Below are positions 8,344-16,882 of a stretch of DNA of 64,000 bases, in pieces. This DNA comes from Fibrobacterota bacterium. GTDB lineage: Bacteria > Fibrobacterota > Chitinivibrionia > Chitinivibrionales > Chitinispirillaceae. The position numbers and the translations under genes are program-made. The DNA lies in contig JAEWVR010000031.1 in assembly GCA_023459055.1 (NCBI GenBank), forward strand, positions 310,001-374,000, in the 5' to 3' direction. The notes below the pieces were generated by a model, which had not been told where the DNA came from, did not search any database, and saw only the letters and a list, made by a program, of their open reading frames with translations. Position 1 is the first letter of the stretch, and each line of letters opens with the position of its first letter.

Positions 8344-8844
8344 ATGGAAAACCTTTATAACGAACTGGAGCGTATTCTATGCAGTGAAGTTGAAGTACAT
8401 GTCGCAATTGTCGAAACAGCGCATGCGCTAAACAAGTCACTCAAAGAAAATAATATACCGGAAATTAATTCATTCACGCAACGCCATGATGAACAGATTT
8501 GTCAAATAGAGAAACTTGAAGAACAGCGGATTGAATACAGTGTCCTTATTGCAAAGAAACTCGGTATAAAGACAAAAGAGCCAAAACTTGCTAACCTGAT
8601 TGAAAACGCGCCATCATCATTCAAACAGCGCCTCTGCGAATTGCATAGTAAGCTTTTAAAGGAAATTAACGAATTGTCAAAATTGACAGTTTCAAATCAG
8701 CTTCTGCTCGAAAATGCAATGAGTATTATTAATTGCACATTTGCATTTATAAGACAGTCGCAAAAAAAATATCAGCCGTATAGCGCTACACGTAAAACAT
8801 CATCATCATATAATGCATTTACGATGTTTAACCGTACAGTATAG
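8344..8844 (+). CDS. flgN: FlgN-like flagellar export chaperone
   Basis: 166 residues, almost wholly alpha-helical with heptad-like spacing and high Glu/Lys/Leu content, and no membrane segment. Sequence identity in this family is low. The assignment rests on length, helical character (an N-terminal helix of type LYNELERILCSEVEV, then a second helix with EKLEEQR) and position two nucleotides after flgJ and directly before flgK and flgL. Those two genes encode the substrates that FlgN escorts to the export gate. The C-terminal ~35 residues are Ser/Thr/Tyr-rich and may be the flexible substrate-binding tail. Alternative: an unrelated small flagellar protein. Confidence 0.72.
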   Translation: MENLYNELERILCSEVEVHVAIVETAHALNKSLKENNIPEINSFTQRHDEQICQIEKLEEQRIEYSVLIAKKLGIKTKEPKLANLIENAPSSFKQRLCELHSKLLKEINELSKLTVSNQLLLENAMSIINCTFAFIRQSQKKYQPYSATRKTSSSYNAFTMFNRTV

Positions 8845-8872
8845 AGTAGCACGAAAAAAACAGGACTAATGT

Positions 8873-10552
8873 ATGAGCTTATTCTCAGTATTAAATGTTG
8901 GTACACGCGGCTTGATGGCTTCACAGCTTGCAATGGATGTTGCCGGTCAGAACATATCCAATGCAGATGTAAAGGGTTATTCACGTAAACGCCTTAATCT
9001 GGCCCCGGATTACCGCTACGATTCAACGTATGGTCAGATGGGTATGGGTGTTGAAGTTATTAACATTGAGAGAATGAGAAACGGGTTTATTGACAACCAG
9101 ATACGCCTTCAAAACCAGGAAGTAGGGTATTTTGATGAGATTAACCAATCATTAAGTGCAATCGAGAATGTATTTACAGAACCCGGGGATACAGGAATAC
9201 AAACATTCATTGATCAGTTTTTTGATTCATGGCAAAACCTGTCAAATAATCCTGCTGATTTATCAGCACGTACAATGGTAAAAACAAATGCCGAGATACT
9301 TAATGATGTATTTCATAATCTTGCAGGAGAACTGACCGATCTGCGTCAGACACGAAATACAGAAATTGAAACCAGAGTTGAAAAAGTTAACGAAATTGTA
9401 AAAGAAATTTATAATTTAAACCTTGAAATCGGTGCTGTGGAAATTGGAAACCAGAACGCAAATGACAGCCGTGACCGTCGGGACAGAATTCTGAAGGATC
9501 TTTCGTTGTTGATTGACATAAACACAACAGAAAATGATCTTGGTCAGCTCACAGTAACAACAAATGGTAACATTTTGGTATCACCCGTAAACTACCAGAC
9601 ACTTGTTACAACGAGTACATCATTTCAGATGCCCGATGGCACATCAATGACAAATGTCGGGATAAAGTTCAGCGATTCCCATAAACCATATATGCCGCAG
9701 GGTGGAGAAATAAAGGGATTAATTGAGGTACGGGATTCTATTGTTCCCGAATATCAGAAAAAACTTGACGATCTTGCGCTTGCAATTGTGCATGATGTCA
9801 ACAGTCTTCATGTGACAGGGTATAACCTTGATGGTTACAGTGGTAATAATTTTTTTAACCCGGATACGACCGGTGCATCCGATATTTCTCTCGCAGCTGC
9901 AATAAATGCTAGTGTTCACAACATCGCAGCGGCATCAGGTGGAGAAATAGAACCTGGTATTGCAAATACATTTGCCGCAGGTATGCACAATTTTGGAGCT
10001 CCTCCACTTCAGCTATATCGTGATCCCGGAGCTGTTCCGGTAACACCGGCAGCAAATATCATGCGCGGCTCCGTAATTGTCAATACACCATCAATTACTT
10101 TACAGGAAGGCATTGATTATCACATTGATTATGTCAGCGGTACCATTCAGATGCTTCATAATGGTTATGATGCACAAAATCTTACTGTAAATTTCCAATA
10201 TCGTACCGGAGGATTTGCCGGTCCGGGAGATAACTCAAACTCGGTAGCAATTGCAGCGCTTCGATCCGATCTGACAATGTCACCTGATGTTGTCGGAAAT
10301 AATACTGCTACCTACGCTGAATATTACAGTTCTGTCATAGGATTTCTGGGACTCAGTAAAAACGAAGCAAATTCATCACTGGAAACGCGTACGTTTCTGG
10401 TTGACCAATACGAATCACAGCAGGATTCTATCGCAGGTGTTTCACTTGATGAAGAGATGGCAGATCTGATCAAATATCAGCATACATATCAGGCTGCTGC
10501 ACGTCTAATCAGCCTGACTAATGACATGCTTGACACATTAATCAACATGTAG
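8873..10552 (+). CDS. flgK: flagellar hook-associated protein 1
   Basis: 559 residues. The N-terminus carries the rod/hook/HAP signature (LNVGTRGLMASQLAMDVAGQNISNADVKGYSRK) and the C-terminus the matching helix (VSLDEEMADLIKYQHTYQAAARLI...LDTLINM), both needed for the D0/D1 coiled tube of axial proteins. FlgK is the first protein at the hook-filament junction. Residues ~400-446 form an inserted beta-rich segment with the pattern DYHIDYVSGTIQML; a clearly similar segment is present in FlgL encoded next. AGGA lies 7-8 nt before the ATG. Secreted by the flagellar type III system, so no cleavable signal. Confidence 0.95.
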   Translation: MSLFSVLNVGTRGLMASQLAMDVAGQNISNADVKGYSRKRLNLAPDYRYDSTYGQMGMGVEVINIERMRNGFIDNQIRLQNQEVGYFDEINQSLSAIENVFTEPGDTGIQTFIDQFFDSWQNLSNNPADLSARTMVKTNAEILNDVFHNLAGELTDLRQTRNTEIETRVEKVNEIVKEIYNLNLEIGAVEIGNQNANDSRDRRDRILKDLSLLIDINTTENDLGQLTVTTNGNILVSPVNYQTLVTTSTSFQMPDGTSMTNVGIKFSDSHKPYMPQGGEIKGLIEVRDSIVPEYQKKLDDLALAIVHDVNSLHVTGYNLDGYSGNNFFNPDTTGASDISLAAAINASVHNIAAASGGEIEPGIANTFAAGMHNFGAPPLQLYRDPGAVPVTPAANIMRGSVIVNTPSITLQEGIDYHIDYVSGTIQMLHNGYDAQNLTVNFQYRTGGFAGPGDNSNSVAIAALRSDLTMSPDVVGNNTATYAEYYSSVIGFLGLSKNEANSSLETRTFLVDQYESQQDSIAGVSLDEEMADLIKYQHTYQAAARLISLTNDMLDTLINM

Positions 10553-10575
10553 TCTGCATCACAAAGGAGTAGCAA

Positions 10576-11784
10576 ATGAGAATTACTGTACAGGAATTAA
10601 ATCGCCAGATGCTGCATGTTATCAATGACCGTAATTATGACATGTCAAAATTACAGCAGCAGATCGCAACCGGTAAACGTCTCCTGAAACCATCAGATGA
10701 CCCTGTTGATGTAGCCAATACATTGAAACTTGAAACCAGACTCAAAGAGTTTGCACAATTCAAAAAAAACATCAATGATGGCGTTTCGTATATGAATGTA
10801 ACCAGCACAGCTCTTGACAGTATGAACACACTGATGCAACGGGCACGCGAACTTGCTGTACAAGGTTCAAACGATACACTTAGTGCTAACGAACGTGCAT
10901 ATCTCAATAGAGAGAGTACCCAGTTGTTCAGACAGATGATTGCATTGACAAATACTGAATACAAAGGTGATTTTATCTTTAGCGGTACTCATACTAAAAC
11001 AGCACCCTATCAAATCTATGAGTCACAGAATCTCACTGCGCAAAACTATGTAAATGGGGAAATGGCTTATTTTAACGCTGGAGGTATGCCGGTTGGATCA
11101 ACGGTACAGCTCTTTAACGGTTTTGACAATACAGTAATTCGTAATATAATCCCTGATTCATTTTCAATTTCTGTTGCGGGTGTGAATTATGTTGAAAATA
11201 CTGACTATACAATTGATTATACGAGCGGTGCAATGACAATTCTCAATCCGGCGTTGCTTGTTGATGCGACACCGGGGACGGCCAATTATGCGTTGGGTCA
11301 GGTAGCAATCAGCTTTGAAAGTATCAATACAGGTCGGGATATTTATGGAAATACTATTTCAAACTGGGGCGAAATTTACAGAGAGATTGAAAGTGGAATT
11401 ACAATGCCGATAAATATTAATGCAGACGAGATGACACGGGATACAAAGACTGGTTACGATATGATCGGTACAATGATCCGTTTCGGCCAGAATCTGGTAC
11501 AGAATAATCAGCCAGGTATAGAAAATGCAATTGATGAGATTGATGCGGTTTTTAGTGCGATGCTTTCAGCACAAAGTAAAAACGGAGCACGCATCAACAG
11601 ATTCGAAACCACCCTTGACAGAAATGAAAGCAACTATATATCGACATCAGAAATTCAATCCCAGCTTGCAGATACAGATCTTGCTGATGCCGTTATGCAA
11701 TATGCAACGATGGAAAATGTGTATAATGCAGCATTAAAAACTGCCGCAAAAATCATTCAGCCATCACTGGTAAATTATCTCTAA
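10576..11784 (+). CDS. flgL: flagellar hook-associated protein 3
   Basis: 402 residues. The N-terminus (MRITVQELNRQML, then LQQQIATGKRLLKPSDDPVDV) and the C-terminus (ALKTAAKIIQPSLVNYL) are those of FlgL, the second junction protein that caps the hook for flagellin. The middle (residues ~175-255) holds a variable domain including DYTIDYTSGAMTIL, paralogous in appearance to the insert in FlgK. The ribosome site is AAAGGAG, 8 nt before the start. Ends the sigma-54 operon; a 7-bp A/T-rich inverted repeat (11790-11804) follows the stop and could weakly terminate transcription before the flagellin promoter. Confidence 0.95.
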   Translation: MRITVQELNRQMLHVINDRNYDMSKLQQQIATGKRLLKPSDDPVDVANTLKLETRLKEFAQFKKNINDGVSYMNVTSTALDSMNTLMQRARELAVQGSNDTLSANERAYLNRESTQLFRQMIALTNTEYKGDFIFSGTHTKTAPYQIYESQNLTAQNYVNGEMAYFNAGGMPVGSTVQLFNGFDNTVIRNIIPDSFSISVAGVNYVENTDYTIDYTSGAMTILNPALLVDATPGTANYALGQVAISFESINTGRDIYGNTISNWGEIYREIESGITMPININADEMTRDTKTGYDMIGTMIRFGQNLVQNNQPGIENAIDEIDAVFSAMLSAQSKNGARINRFETTLDRNESNYISTSEIQSQLADTDLADAVMQYATMENVYNAALKTAAKIIQPSLVNYL

Positions 11785-11864
11785 ACTAAAGGAAAATTTT
11801 TCCTGGTATCAATTCATTGGTTATAAGAAACTTTGAAATTCAATTAGTTACAAACGATTCAGTA

Positions 11865-11881
11865 TTGGCATACAGATTGCT
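11865..11881 (+). promoter_or_regulatory. sigma-54-type promoter of the flagellin gene
   Basis: TTGGCATACAGATTGCT contains GG (11867-11868) and GC (11879-11880) separated by exactly 10 nt and matches TGGCA-N6-TTGC of sigma-54. The start of transcription is expected near 11892, giving a ~95-nt structured leader. No sigma-28 pattern is visible here. Confidence 0.7.
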
Positions 11882-11898
11882 CTCTAAATAAAGTGCAC

Positions 11899-11984
11899 GG
11901 AAGCAGGATAGGTCAGGAAGACCAGGTGATTGCAGCAAAAAAAACGAAGGTGCTGCAAGGAAGCAATTTTTTTCCCAGGAGGGA
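11899..11984 (+). promoter_or_regulatory. flagellin mRNA leader with predicted CsrA-binding hairpins
   Basis: Six GGA triplets occur at 11899, 11906, 11916, 11959, 11978 and 11982. Two sit in small hairpin loops: GGTC-AGGAA-GACC (11911-11923) and TCCC-AGGA-GGGA (11973-11984); the second covers the Shine-Dalgarno sequence before ATG 11988. Between them a 7-bp stem TGCAGCA/TGCTGCA (11931-11937 with 11951-11957) lies on a 13-nt loop. AGGA in a loop, doubled, with one copy on the ribosome site, is the classical CsrA repression layout known for Bacillus hag, and fliW and csrA follow downstream. Confidence 0.72.
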
Positions 11985-11987
11985 CCT

Positions 11988-12833
11988 ATGCCTCGTATCA
12001 ATCATAATGTGACCGCGATGATAACCAGTAGTGCGCTTCATCAGGTTGACAGACAGTTACAAAAATCACTTGAAAAACTTTCGACAGGACTGCGTATTAA
12101 CCGCGCTGCTGATGACGCTGCCGGCTTGAGTGTCTCTGAGCAGCTACGCACACAGGTTCGCGGTTTAAACATGGGTGGACGTAACATTCAGGATGGCATT
12201 GCGCTTATAAATATTGCAGAAGGTGCATTGATAGAAGTAGAATCAATGCTTCAGAGAATGCGTGAATTGTCAATTCAGTCAGCAAATGATACTTTAACAT
12301 CAAAAGAACGCGGCTATATTGAAATTGAAATCAATCAGCTAAAAACTGAAGTTGACAGAGTTGTAGCCGGGACACAATACAACAGCCAACAGCTCATGAA
12401 CGGTACTCCTCCGTGGGGTGTATTACCGGGCGGTGTACTTCATATCGGACCAAACAATAATGCTGCTGCAGACACCATTCAATATCGTATTAATCCAATG
12501 AATACAACATCATTAGGTATTAATGGTGCCAGTCTTTCTGTTCTCACACAAACAAGCTCTACACAGGCAATCAGTTCGCTTGATGTAGCATTGTCAAGTG
12601 TCAACGCATTACGTGCAGATCTTGGTGCTGTTGTAAACCGTCTCGAACATGCTTTAACAAACCAGGAAAATCAGGAAACAAATATGGCAGCAGCCGAATC
12701 GGTTATCCGGGATACCGATTTTGCAACAGAAACCACGGCATTCTCAAAGCACCAGATTCTATCACAATCCTCAACTGCGATGCTCGCACAGGCAAACACT
12801 GCACCGCAGAACGTATTAAGTCTTCTCAAATAA
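11988..12833 (+). CDS. fliC: flagellin
   Basis: 281 residues, typical of a short flagellin made mainly of the conserved D0/D1 helices. The N-terminus (MPRINHNVTAMITS...LEKLSTGLRINRAADDAAGLSVSEQLR) and C-terminus (ESVIRDTDFATETTAFSKHQILSQSSTAMLAQANTAPQNVLSLLK, ending in LSLLK) are diagnostic; the variable domain is only ~70 residues (about 135-200). It forms the filament. The AGGAGGGA ribosome site lies 3-4 nt before the ATG and is predicted to be occluded by CsrA. Own sigma-54-type promoter upstream; a 13-bp inverted repeat follows the gene. Only one flagellin gene is in the window. Confidence 0.96.
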   Translation: MPRINHNVTAMITSSALHQVDRQLQKSLEKLSTGLRINRAADDAAGLSVSEQLRTQVRGLNMGGRNIQDGIALINIAEGALIEVESMLQRMRELSIQSANDTLTSKERGYIEIEINQLKTEVDRVVAGTQYNSQQLMNGTPPWGVLPGGVLHIGPNNNAAADTIQYRINPMNTTSLGINGASLSVLTQTSSTQAISSLDVALSSVNALRADLGAVVNRLEHALTNQENQETNMAAAESVIRDTDFATETTAFSKHQILSQSSTAMLAQANTAPQNVLSLLK

Positions 12834-12841
12834 TTTTTATA

Positions 12842-12880
12842 TTACCATGATTTTACTGACAAATAGCAAAATCATGGTAA
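12842..12880. terminator. 13-bp perfect inverted repeat after flagellin
   Basis: TTACCATGATTTT (12842-12854) and its exact complement AAAATCATGGTAA (12868-12880) flank 13 nt. Without a T-run beyond the stem it may stabilise the flagellin mRNA 3' end as much as terminate it. It separates flagellin from the fliW promoter. Confidence 0.55.
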
Positions 12881-12888
12881 ACTTCTAT

Positions 12889-12917
12889 TTGACAAAGCAA
12901 CGTATTTGACATATACT
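12889..12917 (+). promoter_or_regulatory. sigma-70 promoter for fliW-csrA
   Basis: A perfect TTGACA (12889-12894), a 17-nt spacer and TATACT (12912-12917) form a near-consensus housekeeping promoter. Start expected near 12924 and a ~50-nt leader. This makes the FliW/CsrA regulators independently and constitutively expressed relative to the sigma-54-driven flagellin. Confidence 0.75.
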
Positions 12918-12972
12918 CAAGCATATAGCATATTTCAGTAAATGATTATAAACCCTCTGGAGAAGTGCTTCT

Positions 12973-13392
12973 ATGGGCGATTTTTTTAAAAATCTTGTTT
13001 ACGCAAATGAAGATATCATCACGTTTAATTCAGGTATTCCGGGCTTTGAACAGAATAAACAGTTTGTAATTGTTTCTATTCCTGAATATGCGCCATTTGA
13101 ATGGCTTGTATGCATTGATGGTTCAAAACTGCGTTTTGCAATTATCAACCCTCTTCTCTTTGAGCCGGATTATGATCCTAAAATTATCAAAGAGCAGCTT
13201 GATGACCTTGCTGTGGATGCACCAGAGGATCTACTATTGTATGTAATTGTTACAATAAGGGAAAATCCACTTGAATCAACGGCAAACCTTGTAGGTCCAA
13301 TAATACTTAACCGGCGCAAGAAAATCGGTAAGCAGATTATTATTGATGATGACCGGTATACAACACGGGAACCAATACTGAGGAAGAATTGA
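12973..13392 (+). CDS. fliW: flagellar assembly factor FliW
   Basis: 139 residues with the FliW pattern: ITFNSGIPGFEQNKQFVIVSI near the N-terminus, FEWLVCIDG, FAIINPLLFEPDYDP, and near the C-terminus TANLVGPIILNRRKKIGKQ. FliW binds free flagellin or CsrA. When flagellin is exported, FliW is freed to bind CsrA and lift repression of flagellin translation. Ribosome site GGAGA at 12959-12963. The stop is followed after one base by csrA, so the two antagonists are made from one mRNA. The gene order flagellin-fliW-csrA matches this partner-switch mechanism. Confidence 0.95.
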   Translation: MGDFFKNLVYANEDIITFNSGIPGFEQNKQFVIVSIPEYAPFEWLVCIDGSKLRFAIINPLLFEPDYDPKIIKEQLDDLAVDAPEDLLLYVIVTIRENPLESTANLVGPIILNRRKKIGKQIIIDDDRYTTREPILRKN

Positions 13393-13393
13393 C

Positions 13394-13624
13394 ATGCTCG
13401 TTTTAACAAGAAAATTAGGCGAATCTATACGGATCGGTGATAATGTTGTTATTAAAATTGTCGATCTTGACGGACGACATGTGAAGCTTGGTATTGAAGC
13501 ACCAAAGAATGTCTCTGTAAACAGAGAAGAAATTTACGATCGTATACAAAAAGAGAACAAGGAAGCATCTGCGCCGAAAGATTCCAATCTTCAGAATATT
13601 GCTCAGCAATTCAGAAAAAAATAG
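13394..13624 (+). CDS. csrA: carbon storage regulator CsrA (translational repressor)
   Basis: 76 residues with the canonical opening MLVLTRKLGESIRIGDN, then VKIVDLDGRHVKLGIEAPKNVSVNREEIY (the V-x-L-G-I-x-A-P block). The conserved Arg in N-R-E-E-I-Y and the Leu4/Arg6 region form the RNA-binding surface of the domain-swapped dimer. The C-terminal extension of ~20 residues is charged and longer than E. coli CsrA (61 aa), as in FliW-bearing bacteria, where this tail contributes to FliW binding. Starts one base after the fliW stop. Expected to repress flagellin translation via the leader hairpins at 11911-11984. Confidence 0.96.
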   Translation: MLVLTRKLGESIRIGDNVVIKIVDLDGRHVKLGIEAPKNVSVNREEIYDRIQKENKEASAPKDSNLQNIAQQFRKK

Positions 13625-13639
13625 CTTTTCATTGATTTC

Positions 13640-13837
13640 TTAGTCGATCTGTGCAGACATAACATGTGTACTTGCGTCGCTGGTGTTAAACCAGAATATC
13701 AGTAAATCTCCCTCTGTCGTAAAGCATTCCGAAAGGTCCACCCTGTTCGTACACGGATGAATATCATTATAGAGTTCCCGTGCTTTGTTGATTAAGTGTA
13801 ATTTCATCTGGTTCATATTTAGTCTATCGGCAAACAT
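13640..13837 (-). CDS. small conserved-looking protein of unknown function
   Basis: 65 codons on the minus strand, convergent with csrA, 15 nt apart. The body (ARELYNDIHPCTNRVDLSECFT, then LLIFWFNTSDASTHV) has the composition of a compact real protein, and the pattern LY-x-x-I-x-P...ECFT...FWFNT-x-D-x-STHV looks familiar from short hypothetical proteins of delta-proteobacteria and relatives. Start is uncertain: Met at residue 1, 8 or 11 are all possible and none has a clear ribosome site. No export signal. Function unknown; a shadow reading frame remains possible. Confidence 0.55.
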   Translation of the reverse strand: MFADRLNMNQMKLHLINKARELYNDIHPCTNRVDLSECFTTEGDLLIFWFNTSDASTHVMSAQID

Positions 13838-13972
13838 TATTGGAAAGTTTAGCGCTTAATTAACTTTACTTACACTTTTTATCGTGCCCTCAATTAAATT
13901 TTATTCCAGAACAATTCAACAGATTACGGGTACGCACCGCAATCAGCAACGTTAGTTCAATAGATACTTCAG

Positions 13973-15016
13973 ATGGAGAGCGGTTCATTGAAACATTCAG
14001 ACTACAATCAAAATATATCTTATACACCTACACCCATGCTTGGACTTACGCTTGGCGATCCAGCCGGAATCGGGCCAGAAATTGCCTGTAAAGCACTTGC
14101 AGATAAACGGGTGCAATCAAATGTAATTATTATCGGTGATGCAACCGCAGTTCAGGATGCATGCCGGCACTATACGCCCACAATGGATGTACATGTGCTC
14201 GCTGATTACAGTAATTTCAAGGATGGCAGTATTAATGTGCTTGATATGCAAATCCTTGATCCTGGATCTATTGAAATCGGAAAAGTACAAAAATCCTGCG
14301 GTTTTGCATCATTTAAGTATATCGAAAAATCCATTGAACTGGCACTGGCGAAAAAAATTGATGCAGTCGTGACAAACCCGATTAATAAAGAAGCGATGCA
14401 TCTTGCCGGTTTTGACTATCCGGGTCATACCGAAATATTTGCAGAAAAATGTGGTATCAAGGATTTTTCGATGCTCTTTCTGCTTAAAAATATTGGAGTT
14501 GCACACGTTACGACGCATTGTTCTTTACGGAGGGCAATTGAGCTTGTAAAAACTAACCGCGTCGTGGCAACAATTAAACTCCTTAATACTGCGATGACAG
14601 AGCTTGGAATCACACAACCACGTCTTGCAGTAGGCGGCCTGAATCCACATGCCGGTGAAAATGGATTATTTGGTGATGAAGAAATTAATGAAATCAATCC
14701 GGCAATTGATATTTGCAAAAAGGCCGGTATCAATGTCAGTGGTCCCTACCCTCCCGATACCATTTTTATGCGCGCTTTTAAAGGTGAATTTGATGGCATC
14801 GCAGCAATGCTTCACGACCACGGATTTGTTGCTCTTAAATCGCTCGACTTTGAGCATGGTGTCAATATTACCATTGGTCTGCCGATTATCCGGACATCCG
14901 TTGGTCATGGCACAGCTTTTAATATCGCTGGTAAAGGTGTCGCATCACATGAAAGCCTTGTTGATGCGATAAATGCAGCAGAGAGGATTTGCAGGGCGAG
15001 GAGAATGATCCAGTAG
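13973..15016 (+). CDS. pdxA: 4-hydroxythreonine-4-phosphate dehydrogenase
   Basis: 347 residues. LTLGDPAGIGPEI near residue 25 and DYPGHTE (~150) bind substrate; the metal-binding His residues are in TTHCSLR (~181), NPHAGENGLFG (~226) and MLHDHGF (~281). The C-terminus (VGHGTAFNIAGKGVASHESL) is the classical PdxA end. The enzyme oxidises 4-phosphohydroxy-L-threonine in the DXP-dependent route to pyridoxal phosphate. The first ~20 residues are an extra Ser/Asn/Tyr-rich stretch; an in-frame Met at residue 22 would give a more standard start, so the N-terminus is uncertain. Stands alone between unrelated genes. Confidence 0.93.
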   Translation: MESGSLKHSDYNQNISYTPTPMLGLTLGDPAGIGPEIACKALADKRVQSNVIIIGDATAVQDACRHYTPTMDVHVLADYSNFKDGSINVLDMQILDPGSIEIGKVQKSCGFASFKYIEKSIELALAKKIDAVVTNPINKEAMHLAGFDYPGHTEIFAEKCGIKDFSMLFLLKNIGVAHVTTHCSLRRAIELVKTNRVVATIKLLNTAMTELGITQPRLAVGGLNPHAGENGLFGDEEINEINPAIDICKKAGINVSGPYPPDTIFMRAFKGEFDGIAAMLHDHGFVALKSLDFEHGVNITIGLPIIRTSVGHGTAFNIAGKGVASHESLVDAINAAERICRARRMIQ

Positions 15017-15294
15017 TCGATCATCCATCAGTGTTATATTTGTCAATTATATATTCGGATGCAGACTGAAACACGGCGCGTCTTGTCCAAACCAGTATCC
15101 AGCATCAATTCTAATGATACCTCCATCATAATTACCATCGAAACACCTTAACAAATACATCTTTTATAACATTTCATTGCAATTTTATAATATATTTTAT
15201 CATCAAACAACATTGAAATCTGAATGCTACATATAAATTCCACGGTACAATGGTGTATACTATATGTATCATTCAAGCAGAAACATCCCGGGGT

Positions 15295-16746
15295 ATGAGT
15301 ATGAAATATGGATTATTATTTATTATAACTGTTTGTTCATTTATCTGTTCCTGCAATAAATCGACTACCAATACATCCACACTACCCGATGCCACACAGC
15401 GCAGAGTTGCATCTGATAGTGGTAGCCAGGTGGTGATTGAAAAACCTGCTGTTCCCTTATTTCTTCCGGTTCCATCCACATTGAATGTACCACTTCTTAT
15501 TCGCACCGATGTTGCGCAGAAAATGATCAATCAGCAGCTAAACGGTGTTCTCTACGAAACCGATACTATGACAATCGCAAATATAAAACCCGTAAAACTG
15601 AAAGTGTGGAAAAAGGATTCCATAACGATTTCTTTAAACGGCGATGAACTGTTGTATCGGGTACCGATAAAAATATGGATGCAGTTTCAGTTTACTGTCG
15701 GTGCACTTGGTTTAAGCCATACCGAGTACCAGGACGTCGAGGCATCAATTGCACTTACCTTCAGGTCAAGATTATTTGTCAAGAACAACTGGAAAATCGT
15801 GACTATGACAAAGTCGGAAGGATATGAATGGTTATCAGATCCAGTTGTAAAGGTACGTATTCTTTCCATTCCTGTAAAACCTGTTGCAGATTTCATTCTA
15901 TCCCGTCAGAAGGCAACATTTGGTGAGATGATTGACAAAGCTGTAACAGATCTTCTTGACGTCAAAAAAATGATATCACCACTATGGTATAAAATGCAAA
16001 ACCCGATTCTGATCGTATCGGATCCAGATTCGCTATGGCTCAGGCTTAAACCTCAGGGAATCTATATGACACAGCTTGAGGGCAATGATGGTTCAATTAA
16101 AGGATCAATTGGTGTAAAATCAATTGCAGAAACTTTTTTTGGAACGCAACCACAAGCCCGAACGCAGGACTCACTTCCTGAATTTGTAATACCCGGTCAG
16201 GTCGATTCCTCTTTTGTTCTAAATCTTTACAACGAACTCTCCTACGAAAGTGCATCACAGATAACCCGCAATTTACTTGTCGGTCAGAGCTTCTCCAGCG
16301 GTAAATATGAAGCAATTATTAATGATGTCAACATTTACGGGGTGGATGGATACGCGGTTGTCAGTGTTGACCTCAGCGGCTACTATAAGGGAAAAATATA
16401 TGTGATCGGTAAAGTAGTGTACGATTCTATAAACCAGAGTATCTCCATACAGGACCTAGAGTTTGACCTTAACACTAAAAATCGTCTTGTCAAAACAGCA
16501 AACGCTCTTTTTCATAGTACTATTATCTCCAAGTTGCAGCCATATCTCACCTACCCCCTTAAACAGACCATTCTTGAGTCACAATTGATGACACAAAAAA
16601 TGCTTTCAAACAAGGAAATTTCAAAAAACATATTTATTAACGGCCGTCTCGACTCATTAAATATTGCCGCAATAAACTGTACCGACGCAGGGATAAGAAC
16701 ATCACTGCTCGCCAAAGGTGTACTGACTCTGCAGATCAGGGAGTAA
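15295..16746 (+). CDS. DUF4403 family lipoprotein
   Basis: 483 residues from the chosen ATG (15295; a second Met lies 6 nt later). A hydrophobic leader ends in a Cys-rich lipobox (FICSC), followed by a Ser/Thr-rich linker, indicating a lipoprotein. Beyond ~60 come two similar beta-rich halves typical of DUF4403: LLIRTDVAQKMINQQL with a Trp-containing block, and LSGYYKGKIYVIGKVVYD. These proteins resemble tubular lipid-binding (SMP/TULIP-like) folds, but no activity is established. The longer upstream reading frame starting at 15250 lacks a ribosome site and would bury the signal peptide. No operon partner. Confidence 0.8.
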   Translation: MSMKYGLLFIITVCSFICSCNKSTTNTSTLPDATQRRVASDSGSQVVIEKPAVPLFLPVPSTLNVPLLIRTDVAQKMINQQLNGVLYETDTMTIANIKPVKLKVWKKDSITISLNGDELLYRVPIKIWMQFQFTVGALGLSHTEYQDVEASIALTFRSRLFVKNNWKIVTMTKSEGYEWLSDPVVKVRILSIPVKPVADFILSRQKATFGEMIDKAVTDLLDVKKMISPLWYKMQNPILIVSDPDSLWLRLKPQGIYMTQLEGNDGSIKGSIGVKSIAETFFGTQPQARTQDSLPEFVIPGQVDSSFVLNLYNELSYESASQITRNLLVGQSFSSGKYEAIINDVNIYGVDGYAVVSVDLSGYYKGKIYVIGKVVYDSINQSISIQDLEFDLNTKNRLVKTANALFHSTIISKLQPYLTYPLKQTILESQLMTQKMLSNKEISKNIFINGRLDSLNIAAINCTDAGIRTSLLAKGVLTLQIRE

Positions 16747-16882
16747 AGAACTTACTATCAACGATAGCAACCCTTTGATCCCGGATTGGCCAGATGTATT
16801 TTACCTGCTTCAAAACCTGTTCTTCTGAAAAGAATATCTGATGAACTCATCATTTTTTTTACAATATTGAAAGGGATTTTTC

